Source: Paragordius varius
Lineage: Eukaryota > Nematomorpha
NCBI GenBank assembly: GCA_964247055.1
Contig: OZ176055.1
Location: forward strand, 7,502,001-7,566,000
Length of the DNA stretch: 64,000 nucleotides
Direction: 5' to 3'
Position 1 is the stretch's first letter. The number at the start of each line of letters is the position of its first letter. Positions 47,041 through 57,731 of the stretch are shown here, piece by piece. Made by a program: the position numbers and the translations under genes. Below the pieces are notes generated by a model, which had not been told where the DNA came from, searched no databases, and worked only from the letters and a program-made list of their open reading frames with translations.

Positions 47041-47281
47041 ATAACACAGTGTGCAAAATTGGAGACAAACAATATCCTGATGAAATATATTGATTCTGGG
47101 AGATACATGCATCAGGATTATCGTCGGGCTTTTAGTTGTGGTCGTTACGTGTGATTTATGAAAGTTATTTACACTTTTGTGGTAAGTGTTCCATATCAAA
47201 AAATGGCAAAATTGCGTCTATTTTTTTGGTGAAAGTAAATACTTTATTCCAAAAAATATCACTAAAATCATAAACTTATTT
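47041..47281. repeat. Left-arm fragment of a family-P palindrome
   Basis: Begins AACACAGTGTGCAAAATTGG, then ATTATCGTCGGGCTTTTAGTTGTGGTCGTTACG, CACTTTTGTGGTAAGTG, ATATCAAAAAATGGCAAAAT and AATACTTTATTCCAAAAAATATCACTAAAATCATAAAC. This is the arm order seen in the 30886 copy, but the second arm is missing. Confidence 0.6.
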
Positions 47282-47827
47282 TCTTCCGGTTGTGGAAGTT
47301 GCCCTGTGAATGCCAGCTCTGTATTGTTCGTTGTCGCTCAGGATTTAAGGATAATGAGGCTAGATCTTGTTGAACAAGATTTAGCCAAGTTAGGCGTAGG
47401 CGTCCCCGTCGATTTGGGTCGTCAAAGCATTGCTTCAATATATCTTTGGTGCAAGTTCCGTCATTCACTCGCGTAGTATTGGAGACGCATTTTTTACAAT
47501 AGGATGTGATTGTATCATTGTAATCTGGGAACTTATTATTATTATTTATGTAGTACACCATGCGGTATTCGGTGTTTTGTAGTCGGGTTTGTGCCGTTTT
47601 TTGTCGGCGGTAGCGTTTCACAGGCATAGGCTAAAGTTGGACGAATCCGAACCTTATAAAGTTTGAGTTTATTTTGGAGCGATATGGATTTTTGTGTGAG
47701 TATTAACTTTAATTGATTGAATTTCATCAATCCATTTCTTATGCGATGTGATGGTATAGCATTTAAAATACCGCTATGCCCTATAATAACTTCGCTATTG
47801 TAGATCTTTTTGTCCATGATAACTTCT
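47282..47827 (-). mobile_element. 3' end of a decayed LINE (reverse transcriptase C-terminus)
   Basis: Minus-strand frames read RNGLMKFNQLKLIL ... SLQNKLKLYKVRIRPTLAYACETLPPT, matching the C-terminal reverse-transcriptase block (KLKLYKxxIRPxLxYxCETW) of non-LTR elements. A shifted frame then continues to a tail with RLRLTWLNLVQQDLASL, like the GRPxxRWxxxVxxDL motif at LINE C-termini. The two frames overlap around 47542-47627, so at least one frameshift is present. No full element. Confidence 0.7.
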
Positions 47828-47956
47828 TAATTTATGTTTTAATTAATATTTTTGTGAATGGATGTGTACAGCAAGTCCAAAGTATGATCTTATATCAAAG
47901 AAGGAATGAAAAACATGTATAGTAATCGTCTTAATAACTATCATAATATTCCGAAG

Positions 47957-48081
47957 GCCATTACGAAATCCCTTTGCAAAGATTTATTGGACAGCACATG
48001 GTCAAATTAGTCGAAACTCAGTTTTTTGACGATATTTTAAATCAGCTTATGTTAGCTTTGGATAAAATGATGCATTCATAA
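47957..48081 (+). CDS. Possible terminal exon of an unrecognised gene
   Basis: A 41-codon open stretch after a weak acceptor (CCGAAG), ending TAA: HYEIPLQRFIGQHMVKLVET, then QFFDDILNQLMLALDKMMHS. Its composition is more protein-like than surrounding AT-rich frames. It ends just before, and in a different splice relation to, the exon at 48121, so it may be the 3' exon of another gene or a decayed exon. No partner exons found. Confidence 0.25.
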
Positions 48082-48120
48082 AAGTAGGATGAATGACAAT
48101 AAACTTTTATTTTTGTTAAG

Positions 48121-49261
48121 GTGAGGGATGGAGATAAATATAATAAAAACGATATACGTGATCCTTGGGATGAAAAAATATTTTGGCAAAAAATAAGTGT
48201 TTTTACTTTTGATGTTTTATTTTTATTTAATTTTATTCTATTCAGTGGTGTGCCACTTATTCAAAATGGAAATTTTTCATTCGTCAGCATTTGGTTTACA
48301 TCCAACATAACCAAAAAAGAAGGCCTGAACGATATAGAGATTAGATTATTTACATACGTGTATGATATGTTCCAAATTATTAATGTGCATCAGGATTTTA
48401 GAATAACTACAGATACGGAGGTAGTGTATGTATAATAATTTAACCAATAAAATATATGAAAAATAGTATACCAGGGCTTCGGAGCGGAAGAAGAACCCGA
48501 TTTTAGAATTTTAGCAGGAACCAGTTCTGGATTGGAACTATACTTCTCCAAGAGCTACCCTGGTTGATGTGTCCAAATTTTTAGGAGTCAACCCGGGTTC
48601 CTTTTTAAATTTTTAGGAATCAGGGCGGTTCCGGTTACATTTTTGACCGAGTTTGAAGCCCTGATAATTACTATCAGTAGAATTTTACTATAACTATTAC
48701 TTAAAATATATAATAATGGCGCAAATATTATATGATTTAAGGCTCAATAAAATAAATTTCTACCATATATATTCGATTTATCATTATTTCTATACTATAT
48801 TTAGTTTGTGGTACGAATTTTAAAGCCATTAAGTTCTTGTTCCATATTCTATATAAATATAATGAATGGGTATAGAAGTATTGAATCTTATCCCGAAATT
48901 GTTGGGGTTAGTATATTATTAATAAACTAATTTTACTTATATTATATATTGGTTATAAAACTATTTTGATCTTATATATATATCTATAATTTTTTAGCTC
49001 GAAATAAATCAAATCCATAACATATTAAAATTAAAACTTCTGAAATTAAAAAATGATACAATCTTTAATGAAACGCTCATGCACGAAGATATGCTAATTG
49101 AACGGATCTTTTGTTTAAAGACGACTTATTGGCAAACTTGGCATCAATCCAATTTATCACGTTCGATTCCAACTCAAACCTTATTTAACTTAAACGAAAG
49201 CCAAACTTATATATCATCAACTATGGTTGTTGTTCACAAACTTGCTTATCGGTGCTTTTAA
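48121..49261 (+). CDS. Orphan gene, 3' portion (three exons, at least 221 aa)
   Basis: Exons 48121-48420, 48805-48906 and 48998-49261, all phase 0, with usable splice sites (TTGTTAAG acceptor; GTAGTG and GTTAGT donors; ATATTTAG and TTTTTTAG acceptors). The translation begins VRDGDKYNKNDIRDPWDEKIFW and has a hydrophobic stretch (FDVLFLFNFILFSGVPL), NIT/NDT/NET/NLS/NES sequons, and ends VVVHKLAYRCF. The first listed exon starts at an acceptor, so upstream coding exons are missing from this model. Sequons and the hydrophobic segment suggest a secretory-route or membrane protein. No family recognised and no clear similarity to the orphan gene at 37839. The first intron carries a small hAT-type MITE. 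Confidence 0.55.
48472..48663. mobile_element. 192-bp hAT-type MITE in an intron of the orphan gene
   Basis: Ends CAGGGCTTCGGA and TTTGAAGCCCTG. Internal GGAACC/GGTTCC-like motifs (AGGAACCAGTTC, GGTTCCGGTT) are iterated. Flanks do not give a clear 8-bp duplication. Confidence 0.7.
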
Positions 49262-49419
49262 ATTCAAAGATGCTACAAATTTTTAATAATTTTTCATATA
49301 CCCCATAATTATGTAATGATATACTTATTTATAAATTAACACTTCATGAGCTTTTTCAATATTTAATTATCAAAAATATATTTTTAACATTGGCCAAAGC
49401 TTTCTTTAGCCTTTTAAAC

Positions 49420-49800
49420 GCATGGTCAAATTTTTTTTAAAAAAATTTTACCGCCATTTTTTTTCTATTTAATCGCTAAAGAGGCAAATAAATGTATATC
49501 GTTGAAAAATATAATTAATTAACTTTGGCTTTAAAATTACAATTCACCCGAAAATATTTTAATATCAGCTGTTAATTTCAATCGTGCTTTGGAGCTATCC
49601 GAATTCGAGTCTCTAGAAAGTTAACACTGTAAAAATTCCTAGTTTTTTATTATATACAAGATAGGTAAGATAATAAAATTTCAACCAAAACGATTTCTTG
49701 ACAGTAATTTGATTACTTCTTTAAACTGGAGAAATCTATTCCAAAATGTCATCGTGTACAAATAAATGAACATGTAATGAAGTCTTAATATTTTATTATT
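49420..49800 (+). repeat. Dispersed repeat K, copy 2
   Basis: Matches 36720-37110 in block order: TTTTACCGCCATTTTTTT, AATATCAGCTGTT, TTGGAGCTATCCGAATTCGAGTCTCTAGAA, CCAAAATGTCATCGTGTACAAATAAATG. Confidence 0.5.
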
Positions 49801-51036
49801 AATCTTCTATATATATTTTTAACATTTGATATCCATTAAAAGCAAAAAAGTACAGCTTTATGATCACACTTACGTCTAAAACTGTGTCTAACCTAATTTA
49901 AAAAATAAACAGATATGCGCGATCATTGCATGTGATTTAAAATTTTTGAGTTAAAAATGGTTCTTTTTATATATTCTGTTCTAATTTTAATTTGAAAATT
50001 TTATTTTACAGAGGGAAAAGAATTGATCGTTAGAAGTTTATAGAGAAAAAAGTTTTTTTATTGGTATTAATTTTAATTAGTGCAAATATGCGTGCTTTCA
50101 TGGCAATTTTTACATTTCAAATCAATCAGTGGTGACTCTTTTGGTCTCATAAATTCGATACACACAAATATTAATGTTAAAATATTTTTGTAAAAAATTA
50201 ATAGCTTCATGTCAAAAACATTTGGAGGAAAAAAATTAATATATGTAGGGAAGCTTGGTTGGAAATTTGTTAAGGTTGGCTAAAAAGAGTTGTTCAAAAA
50301 CTTACCTGCTCAACAATAAAATATCTGAATGTAATGAATTGGCATTCATTAAATATGCCCCGATTAAGTTAATATAATAAGACTGTTGATATAGAAATAC
50401 ATATGTATAATTATAGATTGTGTCAAATTTAGGGTCAAAAATGCAGTTTCTTTAGGATGGAAAAACTCAGTTCAAAAACCCAAAATATAAGGGATTATTT
50501 GTAATAAAAATAATCTCAAAAATTAATTTAAGCATTCAACTTTTTAAAATAATTAGAATCAAAAGAGCTAAACCTTAGCAAACAGATTATAGCACATGAA
50601 TTATAAAGCTTGTGTTTTAATAAGCTTCGACATCTATAAGGAAAAGCGCTTGAAATTCATTTTTAAAATAAATTCAAAATTTAAAGTAATAATTTGTATG
50701 TGGGCATCTTAACTATGAAAAATTCCATTTAACCATGATTTATGTCTAAATACGCTGTAGCTATTTAACTTTTTGAATGAAAAAAGATGTATGTAACTGG
50801 TCGGGTAGAGAATGAAACTTAACAATTATTTTTTTATTAAATTAGATTACAAAACATAGTTTTTATAAGTTATAAAGCTTGCATACCTATTTTTACATTT
50901 AAGGTAAAATTCAGAATTTTGTAGGAATTCTATGTATATGGCTCATAGTTTATTTTTCCAATTTATAAACGAGTTATTCACATGTTTTATGTCCAAGTTA
51001 GACTATGCAGAAACTTAGCCTTTGTAAAGCAAAATG

Positions 51037-51792
51037 CAGTGGCGTACCGATGGGGGGCAAGGGGGTGCATCATGCCCCGGGCGCCGTTATTTAGGGGCGC
51101 CTAAATGATCATTTTATTAAATTTAAATTATTCAAAAATAATAACAACTTTCAAGTAAGATTTTTCATGAATTTACGTAATAATCCCTAAATGAATATAA
51201 CAATTATATAAATGAGATCAAGAGCAAACATTATGCAAATAGCAACTTTCAAGTAGGTATTCCCTTCAACATGTGCAAACTTATTTTTGCACTTAACACT
51301 TGGATGCAATTCATTTTTAGACCTTCGATTCAAATTGGGGTAGTTGGCCCTGGCCTGTTTATATTAATTCCTCAAAAAACTATCAATGGAAATGAAACCA
51401 TAGAAAGTTTGCACTATTATAACCAATGAACCAAAATATTGATATAACAAATTTTAAAGTAAAACCCAAAGATAAAGAATGCATTTACTACTTGGAGAGA
51501 GGAAATAAGATTGATAAATCCAGGAATTGATTCTGCTCTAGAAGCTTATATATCGGAAAAGGATCGCCGGCGAATTTTACATCGAATATTGGCCTGCATG
51601 AAATTTCTAATCACCCAAAATTCCCTTTTCGAGGACATGTTGAAATTATAATGTATATCTATGGTGTTTAAGTTGCAACGTTTGTCTTTTTTTTCTAAAT
51701 TTTATTGGCTTTCAGAAAGAGGAGGGGGGGGGGGGGGGGGGCGTTATAAGAGTTTTATGCCCCGGGCGCCGCAAATGCTCGGTACGTCACTG
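51037..51792. mobile_element. Defective hAT element with transposase remnant
   Basis: Termini CAGTGGCGTACC and GGTACGTCACTG (11 of 12 pair), flanked by GCAAAATG/ACAAAATG (7 of 8). The subterminal GGGGCGCC / CCCCGGGCGCC stretches are the most GC-rich in the window. An internal plus-strand piece near 51500-51640 (NPGIDSALEAYISEKDRRRI, LACMKFLITQNSLF) resembles the N-terminal region of hAT transposases. The rest of the gene is missing. A G homopolymer lies near the right end. Confidence 0.8.
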
Positions 51793-52267
51793 ACAAAATG
51801 ATATTTTAGTTAAATTTCCTTAATTTTTATTATTAATAAAATATGAGTTTGCATTCTACACGCTTTACTTTCCAAATGTCGTAGCTATAAAATAAGAGCT
51901 TACAAATTTACCTATTTTCTCATACCTATGATTTCAAAAGTTTTAACAAATATTAAAATAATTTTCAGGATCAAATGTCGGCCAAAAATTAGTATTTTTG
52001 ATTTATTTTTCTTATATGGAACTTGTTTCCAAAAATAATTTTAGGATTCTGAAATGTCTGGATATTCTATCCTAAATTTGACACTCATATATATATATAT
52101 ATATATATAACCGTAACGAAATAAAAATTGAGGAAAACGTAACAAAACAAAAATATATGGAATTTGTCTACGTGTTTTTTCTTAGAAGTAAATTTTACTG
52201 TATATAACCGAAAATGACAAATTATGATTGCTTTGTGAAAAACACCATCATTGAACATGATTATTTT

Positions 52268-55200
52268 TTATCCATATGAGTGTTGATGAGTGGAAGCACC
52301 ACTTAGGCTTGAGAGAGTCGTTATTTGATAATCGGAATTTACCCATAAGGGAGATTCGAAAGAATTTAATCGCATTCGAAAACTATTAGTGGCTTCGGAT
52401 TGGTTGCTTGATTGATTTTCCTCTCGACGCATCACTCGGTATGTCACGAAACCCAAAAGAGTGATAGCAAATGCCACACCTTTGTATGACAAAAATAAAC
52501 TTACAAACATTCCACCCTGTTTAATTTATATTAATTAAATATTTACCAATTATTATGGTAATTTTGAACCAGGAATTCAGGGATTTTTTTAAGGGTCCGA
52601 CTCCTTTGTATCTTTGTAACACCTCGCTACCTATTACATCATCATTGTCAGCTTGATTTATATTATTTAACGTTTTTTTTGGAGTTTGTGAATAGTTTGT
52701 TGCCATGATATTTGACGATGTTTGCGATAATTGCATCCCAGTTGTGTTGTATAAAATGCTTAATGAATGATGATTTGCTTGTGTGGAGAAGTCGATATGA
52801 TTTACAGAATGTAAGGTTCGTGCCATTTTTCGCAAAATATTAGTATCTTTTTTTGTGGTTTTTGATGGGGACGTTACGTTAGTTAATTTATTTTTGATTT
52901 GTTTGATGAAATCATTTAATGCAATCCCTTTTGAATTAATAGGAGAATGACATCTAAGCTATTGGGAAAATAAAAATTCATGTGCCTTTGTAAACGAAAA
53001 AATTTCAATTATTATCATACATCTACTTAAAAATTAGCATATGGTTGTACAATAGCGTATGGCATAAAACAATGTTAGTCCATAAAAGAATAAAAAAATA
53101 TTTTTTTAAAAAAAATAACAACCCTAGTAGTATATACATGTATCCATATATCCGCTTGTTTTTTAAAAAAAATGTTTATTCTTTTGTGGACTAATATTGT
53201 TTTATGCCATACGCTACTGTAGGAATTTCCAAAAGCGTTACGCTGGTTTGTTTTCCAATATGTTTATTTTATTCAAATGTTAGAACGTTTGTAAAAAAAA
53301 GGTATTATATAAAATATTACCAGTAATGTTTTACTAAAAACTTTTTACATTTTTGATTCATCAAATATAAGTAATACTCGATTAAACTTTGAAATACTCA
53401 GGGTTTTGGTAGTCATTGAATAATAATTGATTAATTCGATTAATGGTTCAATCCTGTCCTTTTTACAATCCCAGATGTTGCCCTTCAAATTTATTTGATT
53501 GAGTTTTGGAAACATTTGTAAAAAATATCTTGGTAGACTTGTTAAATGGTTATCTTTCAAATCGATCCTTTGAAGTTTGGGAAATGAAACATGTTCATTG
53601 CCAGATAAGAACAAATGTCGAACAATTTTGGGACTTGCTGATAAGTACAGGTGCTATAAATATATTAATACCCCTTTAAGTAGTAATGGATGGGTAAGGT
53701 GACCAGACGTCCCGCTTTTGGCGGGACAGTCCCGCTTTTTCACACTTTGGCCCGCGTCCCGCTGCGTTTTAGAAATATCCCGCTTTTTCACGATTATATA
53801 AAATTAAATTTTTTAAATACATTAAAATTTTTTATAAAAAATTTATTTTTCGTTGGGTATGTAGCGCATATAACACACAACGCTATTCAAACAGCTGCTG
53901 ATTTGTTATCCCTAGATGTGGAAAATGTAGTTGTTAAGGTATATTCCTATTTTTATATACACGGTGCGCGTTGAAACGCCTAAGAAATTCTGTGCAAATG
54001 CAGAAGTTCAATATTAAAAAATGCTTGATATTGTAAAACTCGTTGGTTTGCTCTTCTGCCAGCTATCGAAAGAATTTTTAAAAATGATCTTTTAAAATCC
54101 TAATTTTTTATCACAGGACAAATGTCCTACAACTTTGGAAAAGTTTTTTGAAAGTGATTCTTCAATATGGTTAGAGTTCCTACATAATCAAGCTTTTCTC
54201 TTTCATGTTAAATTGATAGAAAGTGACAAAACTTCGGCCATCGAAGTAGCCAATGAAGTTAACCTAAAATTCCAATGTCAAGAAAGGTCATAAAATAATT
54301 TTATACCAGTAACCATCCGCAATATTATAAATAATTTAAAAAAACAAGGCTTAATAAAACGCCAAGATATCCTGTACCATTAAAAATGTTTCATACAAAC
54401 TGTAAAGATTATTGGAAGACTGGACGGTGCAATTTAATGAAATTGATCATTTTCATTGGATAACATTAAAACCAGAATTTAATTGGTGCCATGTTCAAAA
54501 ATCATTTCTGCATCTCCCAAAAATTCCCAAAAAGTAACCTTTCAGAAAATATCTTTTTTCTAAAGTATCATTAGTTATAAAATATATTAATAATGAAAAA
54601 CTTAAATTATGGACAACAGAAAAAAATACAGTAGAAAAGAAATAGTTAGAAATATTTCATCATTTTGAAACAAACTATGTTCCATACAATATTTTAAAAA
54701 TTGTAGAATTACAATTATCTTTACGTGGAACCAACGCTGCTACTGAGCGCGTTTTTTCCACAGTAAATCAGATGTGGACATCGGAAAAGTCAAATTTAAA
54801 TGTTGAAACTTTACCATTTTTTCTGTCAAATATAATTTGACAAATTCTTGTGAAATCTACTATAAAATGATGACAATCTGCTAAAACGCATTCACTCAAA
54901 TAAAAAATATACCAAGGAATTAAATATTTTTTTATATTTATCATGTATTTGTGTTAAAATTAAAAATAAATAAATACTGCAATAAATTTTTTGTATAAAA
55001 ATTTTTGGTTGTACCACCTCATAACCCCCCCCCTCTCAGATTTGTCCCGCTTTTTCCTTCAAAAAATCTGGTCACCTTATGGATGGGTAATGGCAAAATC
55101 CAGAAAGTTTAAAATAAAAAATAAATGAAAAGTTAAAGCTAAGATTTATAAAAAGTATGATTTATGCTGGCCTATGTTTTTATTGGTCCGATCACAGTAG

Positions 55201-57731
55201 TGTATGGGAAAAATATCAAATGTTGATATTAAACATTTCTTTCATATCTAACATTACTTTATTAATTAAATATATATACTATTTCTAATTAAGTTTTGGA
55301 ACCCTATCTAAAATACTACCTCTAAATTTTTGGAAACTGCTTGAAAGATATTTGCATTAGAGGACATCGTTTTTGTAAGAAGAGACGAGTTTGCAATATT
55401 TTTGTTCATTTTATAACCTAGGCGATCAACAAAAGTATATGGGGTGGCGCCTGATATCTCCTCCATCTCATCATCATAATATATTTCTAAGGTTATACCA
55501 GAATCATATAGTTTATCTTTTAAGTCGTGCATAGGATCAATCCATTGTTGACCAATGTTTGTCATTTTAAGCGTCTGTAAATTGTGTAAATGGCCTAGAA
55601 AATTGGTTTCTGTTACTTGAAAAGTATTGTTTGATAGCGTAAGGTGTGATAGATTAGGAAAGCAAGAAAATTGATTATCATACAACAAGCTGATAAGATT
55701 TTGCGCTAAATTAAGGGTTGACAAATTGTAATGGATGTATTCTTTTCCATTTGGTTTCCATATTTCATAAATTAAATTTTTCACAAGTTGCAGGGTATTA
55801 AGCGTAGGGTAATTTGTTAATACCTTTGGCAAATCTATAATTGGTCCAATAATGTTGGCAGCTAAATCTAAAGACTTTAAGGATGCCGGTAAACTGGTGG
55901 GAAACTAAGAATATATTACTTTTCTTATTATATATTAATTTTAAATTATTAGTTCTCTTATTGTTATTATTTTCGAAAAGATTTTATTGAAATGGGGTAA
56001 ACACATCTAAATTAACAAATGTATTAGTTAATAAAATATATGGGATAAATGAACATATACTATTCGGAGTTTGTTTGCAGATAATTTTAGCGTTTCTAAT
56101 CGTCCATTAAACGCAAATGATGCATCAATATTTTGAATACCATTGTTGGTTAGGATTATTGTTTTAAGATAAGGATAAGCTAAGAAACCACTTTTTTCTA
56201 GTATATAATAAATTTAACATATTTATGAGTTGACGATTTTTAGGACAGAATTGATCAATTTCAATTAATAAAGTTCTATTATTTAAAATTAATTATGGTT
56301 GACAAAACTCATTTCCAATATGGTTGTATTAATATTTCTGTAATATAATTGATCTTTTATATTATGTGTCTGAGTGTTATGATAAGGTTTGATATGGAGT
56401 AATAAACACTTCATTGCCGCGCAAAATCCTCAAAATGACGGAATTATTAGATATATTATAAATAACACTACCGATATACATTCGCTTATTTTCACGATTT
56501 TTTTAGTATTAACCATGTGAGGTCTAAAAATATACCTAAATTTTAATATTTTTTTAAATATTTAATTAAGCTCTAACTGTGGACTAAAAAGTTTGATAAC
56601 AGCAAAATCAGAAAACAACAACTTAAATTTTAGTTAAGAATATAATTGCAACAAGTTGCCTTCCCGGAATCGGGTTTCATATGGTTTGAGTTTGCAATAC
56701 TAAAGTTAAAACAAATCGTCTCGCTGCATGCGTGTATATAAACGGGCACAAAAAACAAAAGCACCATAATCCGGATATATTTTCCTATCAGAAGCTATAT
56801 ATTTAATCAAAATATTTATTGTATTCCTCGATTTTATAGATTGAGTATGCAATTAAAATCTGCATATTTTTGCCTACTTGAAAAAATAATCAAAGTATTG
56901 TATTTTAGTTATTTTACCGAAAACATTGATATCGTTATGCCCTAAGTTAAGCATCACCAATGTTGGGGCTTTTAATGTGGGAATTCGATTTAAAAAATTA
57001 TGTGATAAATCCAAAATTCTCAAAGCGGTAAACTCGGTTTCCAATCTGAATGTATTTAGTTTATTTTTTGCCAATTTAATATTATTTAATTGTGATAGTC
57101 GACCAAACGAATATGGATTTACATCTGATATATTATTGCGATTTAAATTTAAATATCTGGAATCAAATAAAAATATAACTTTAAATGTTGCAAATTGAAT
57201 GTACCGTTCTCTAATACATTGATTTCATTATCTTCTAATGAAATGGTAGCTAGATTTTTCATATTAGCAAAGATGCTGAATGGAAAATCCATAATTTTAT
57301 TATTGGAAACATCTAATGTTGTTAATTGCAAGTTCCCAAGTCCTATTTGTAAGATTTGTCAAGGATATAATATACCTGAAAGATTTCGTACTTCATTATT
57401 TATAATTTTTAACCATTTCAATGCCTTGAATGATGTTATTGATGAGAATATTTGTAAATTTGGCTCCAAAACATGATTGTTCAATAATTTTATAACTTTG
57501 GCATTGTTCGAAAAAATTTTCACAATAGTAAAATTATTAAATTTAAAATGATTTAATTCGACTACCGAATAAATATCTACATGTTATTTCCAATAAACTT
57601 GATATATTATTAAGGGCATTGGCATTAACTTCTCTTCCGTCGCAAACTAAATTTTCTCCACGGCACACGCATTTAAATGGACAAGAATATGAGATTTGAA
57701 ATAAAAGGGAGCATGCAACAAGAATTTTCAT
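52268..57731 (-). CDS. Leucine-rich-repeat single-pass transmembrane receptor, about 784-790 aa
   Basis: Ten exons: 57581(or 57599)-57731, 57376-57561, 57180-57342, 56918-57156, 56061-56197, 55320-55904, 53378-53653, 52547-52958, 52505-52516 and 52268-52479. Signal peptide MKILVACSLLFQISYSC; LRRNT Cys cluster CPFKCVCRGENLVCDGREV; then many LRRs (LTTLDVSNNKIMDFPFSIF, LRILDLSHNFLNRIP, VMLNLGHNDINVF, LSTLNLAQNLISLL, RIDLKDNHLTSLPRYF). An LRRCT-like cap follows (GNIWDCKKDRIEPL ... RCHSPINSKGIALNDF). The membrane helix is ITIIIGWNVCVAFAITLLGF, with a short cytoplasmic tail rich in Ser and Asn. The helix is completed by a 12-nt microexon flanked by 30- and 25-nt introns. Other introns are 23 and 33 nt. 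The first intron is 19 or 37 nt depending on the donor; both keep frame. Likely an adhesion or recognition receptor. Confidence 0.88.
53050..53219. mobile_element. 170-bp mariner-type MITE in an LRR-gene intron
   Basis: Inverted repeats of about 60 bp: CAATAGCGTATGGCATAAAACAATGTTAGTCCATAAAAGAATA at 53050 versus the reverse complement ending CATACGCTACTG at 53219. Flanking TA on both sides fits Tc1/mariner target duplication. Confidence 0.8.
53695..55079 (+). mobile_element. hAT transposon with exact ends and decayed transposase, in an LRR-gene intron
   Basis: Terminal repeats TAAGGTGACCAGA and TCTGGTCACCTTA, flanked by a perfect 8-bp duplication TGGATGGG (53687-53694 and 55080-55087). The subterminal TCCCGCTTT motif is repeated at both ends. 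Plus-strand frames include hAT transposase pieces: DKCPTTLEKFFESDSSIW near 54115, and the C-terminal dimerisation motif GTNAATERVFSTVNQMWTSE with LNVETLPFFLSNI near 54730-54838. Frame breaks are present, so it is not autonomous. The exact duplication suggests a fairly recent insertion. Confidence 0.88.
56710..56830. repeat. Right-tip fragment of a family-P palindrome
   Basis: GGGCACAAAAAACAAAAGCACCATAATCCGGATATATTTTCCTATCAG matches the right-arm tips at about 15130, 27020 and 32010. It lies in intron 4 of the LRR gene. Confidence 0.5.

Larger units (their letters stand above)
44001..48120. other. Intergenic interval with repeat debris and candidate exons
   Basis: A possible 36-nt exon (44667-44702, CCATAG|ATTACA ... 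AACAAAG|GTATGC, in-frame ITPPLAQLNLTK) could precede the orphan gene at 48121, but is unproven. About 44850-45010 matches 5215-5380 and looks like an old hAT-type fragment. The other elements are listed separately. The remainder is AT-rich without visible features. Confidence 0.4.
49262..52267. other. Intergenic interval
   Basis: Contains repeat K copy 2 (49420-49800) and a hAT-like element (51037-51792). About 49800-51030 and 51800-52267 show no gene or structure beyond AT richness. Confidence 0.65.

Noticed and set aside
57562-57580. 19-nt intron in the LRR gene as a record-short intron
   Set aside because: An alternative donor at 57598 gives a 37-nt intron that also keeps frame, so the 19-nt claim cannot be made from sequence alone.
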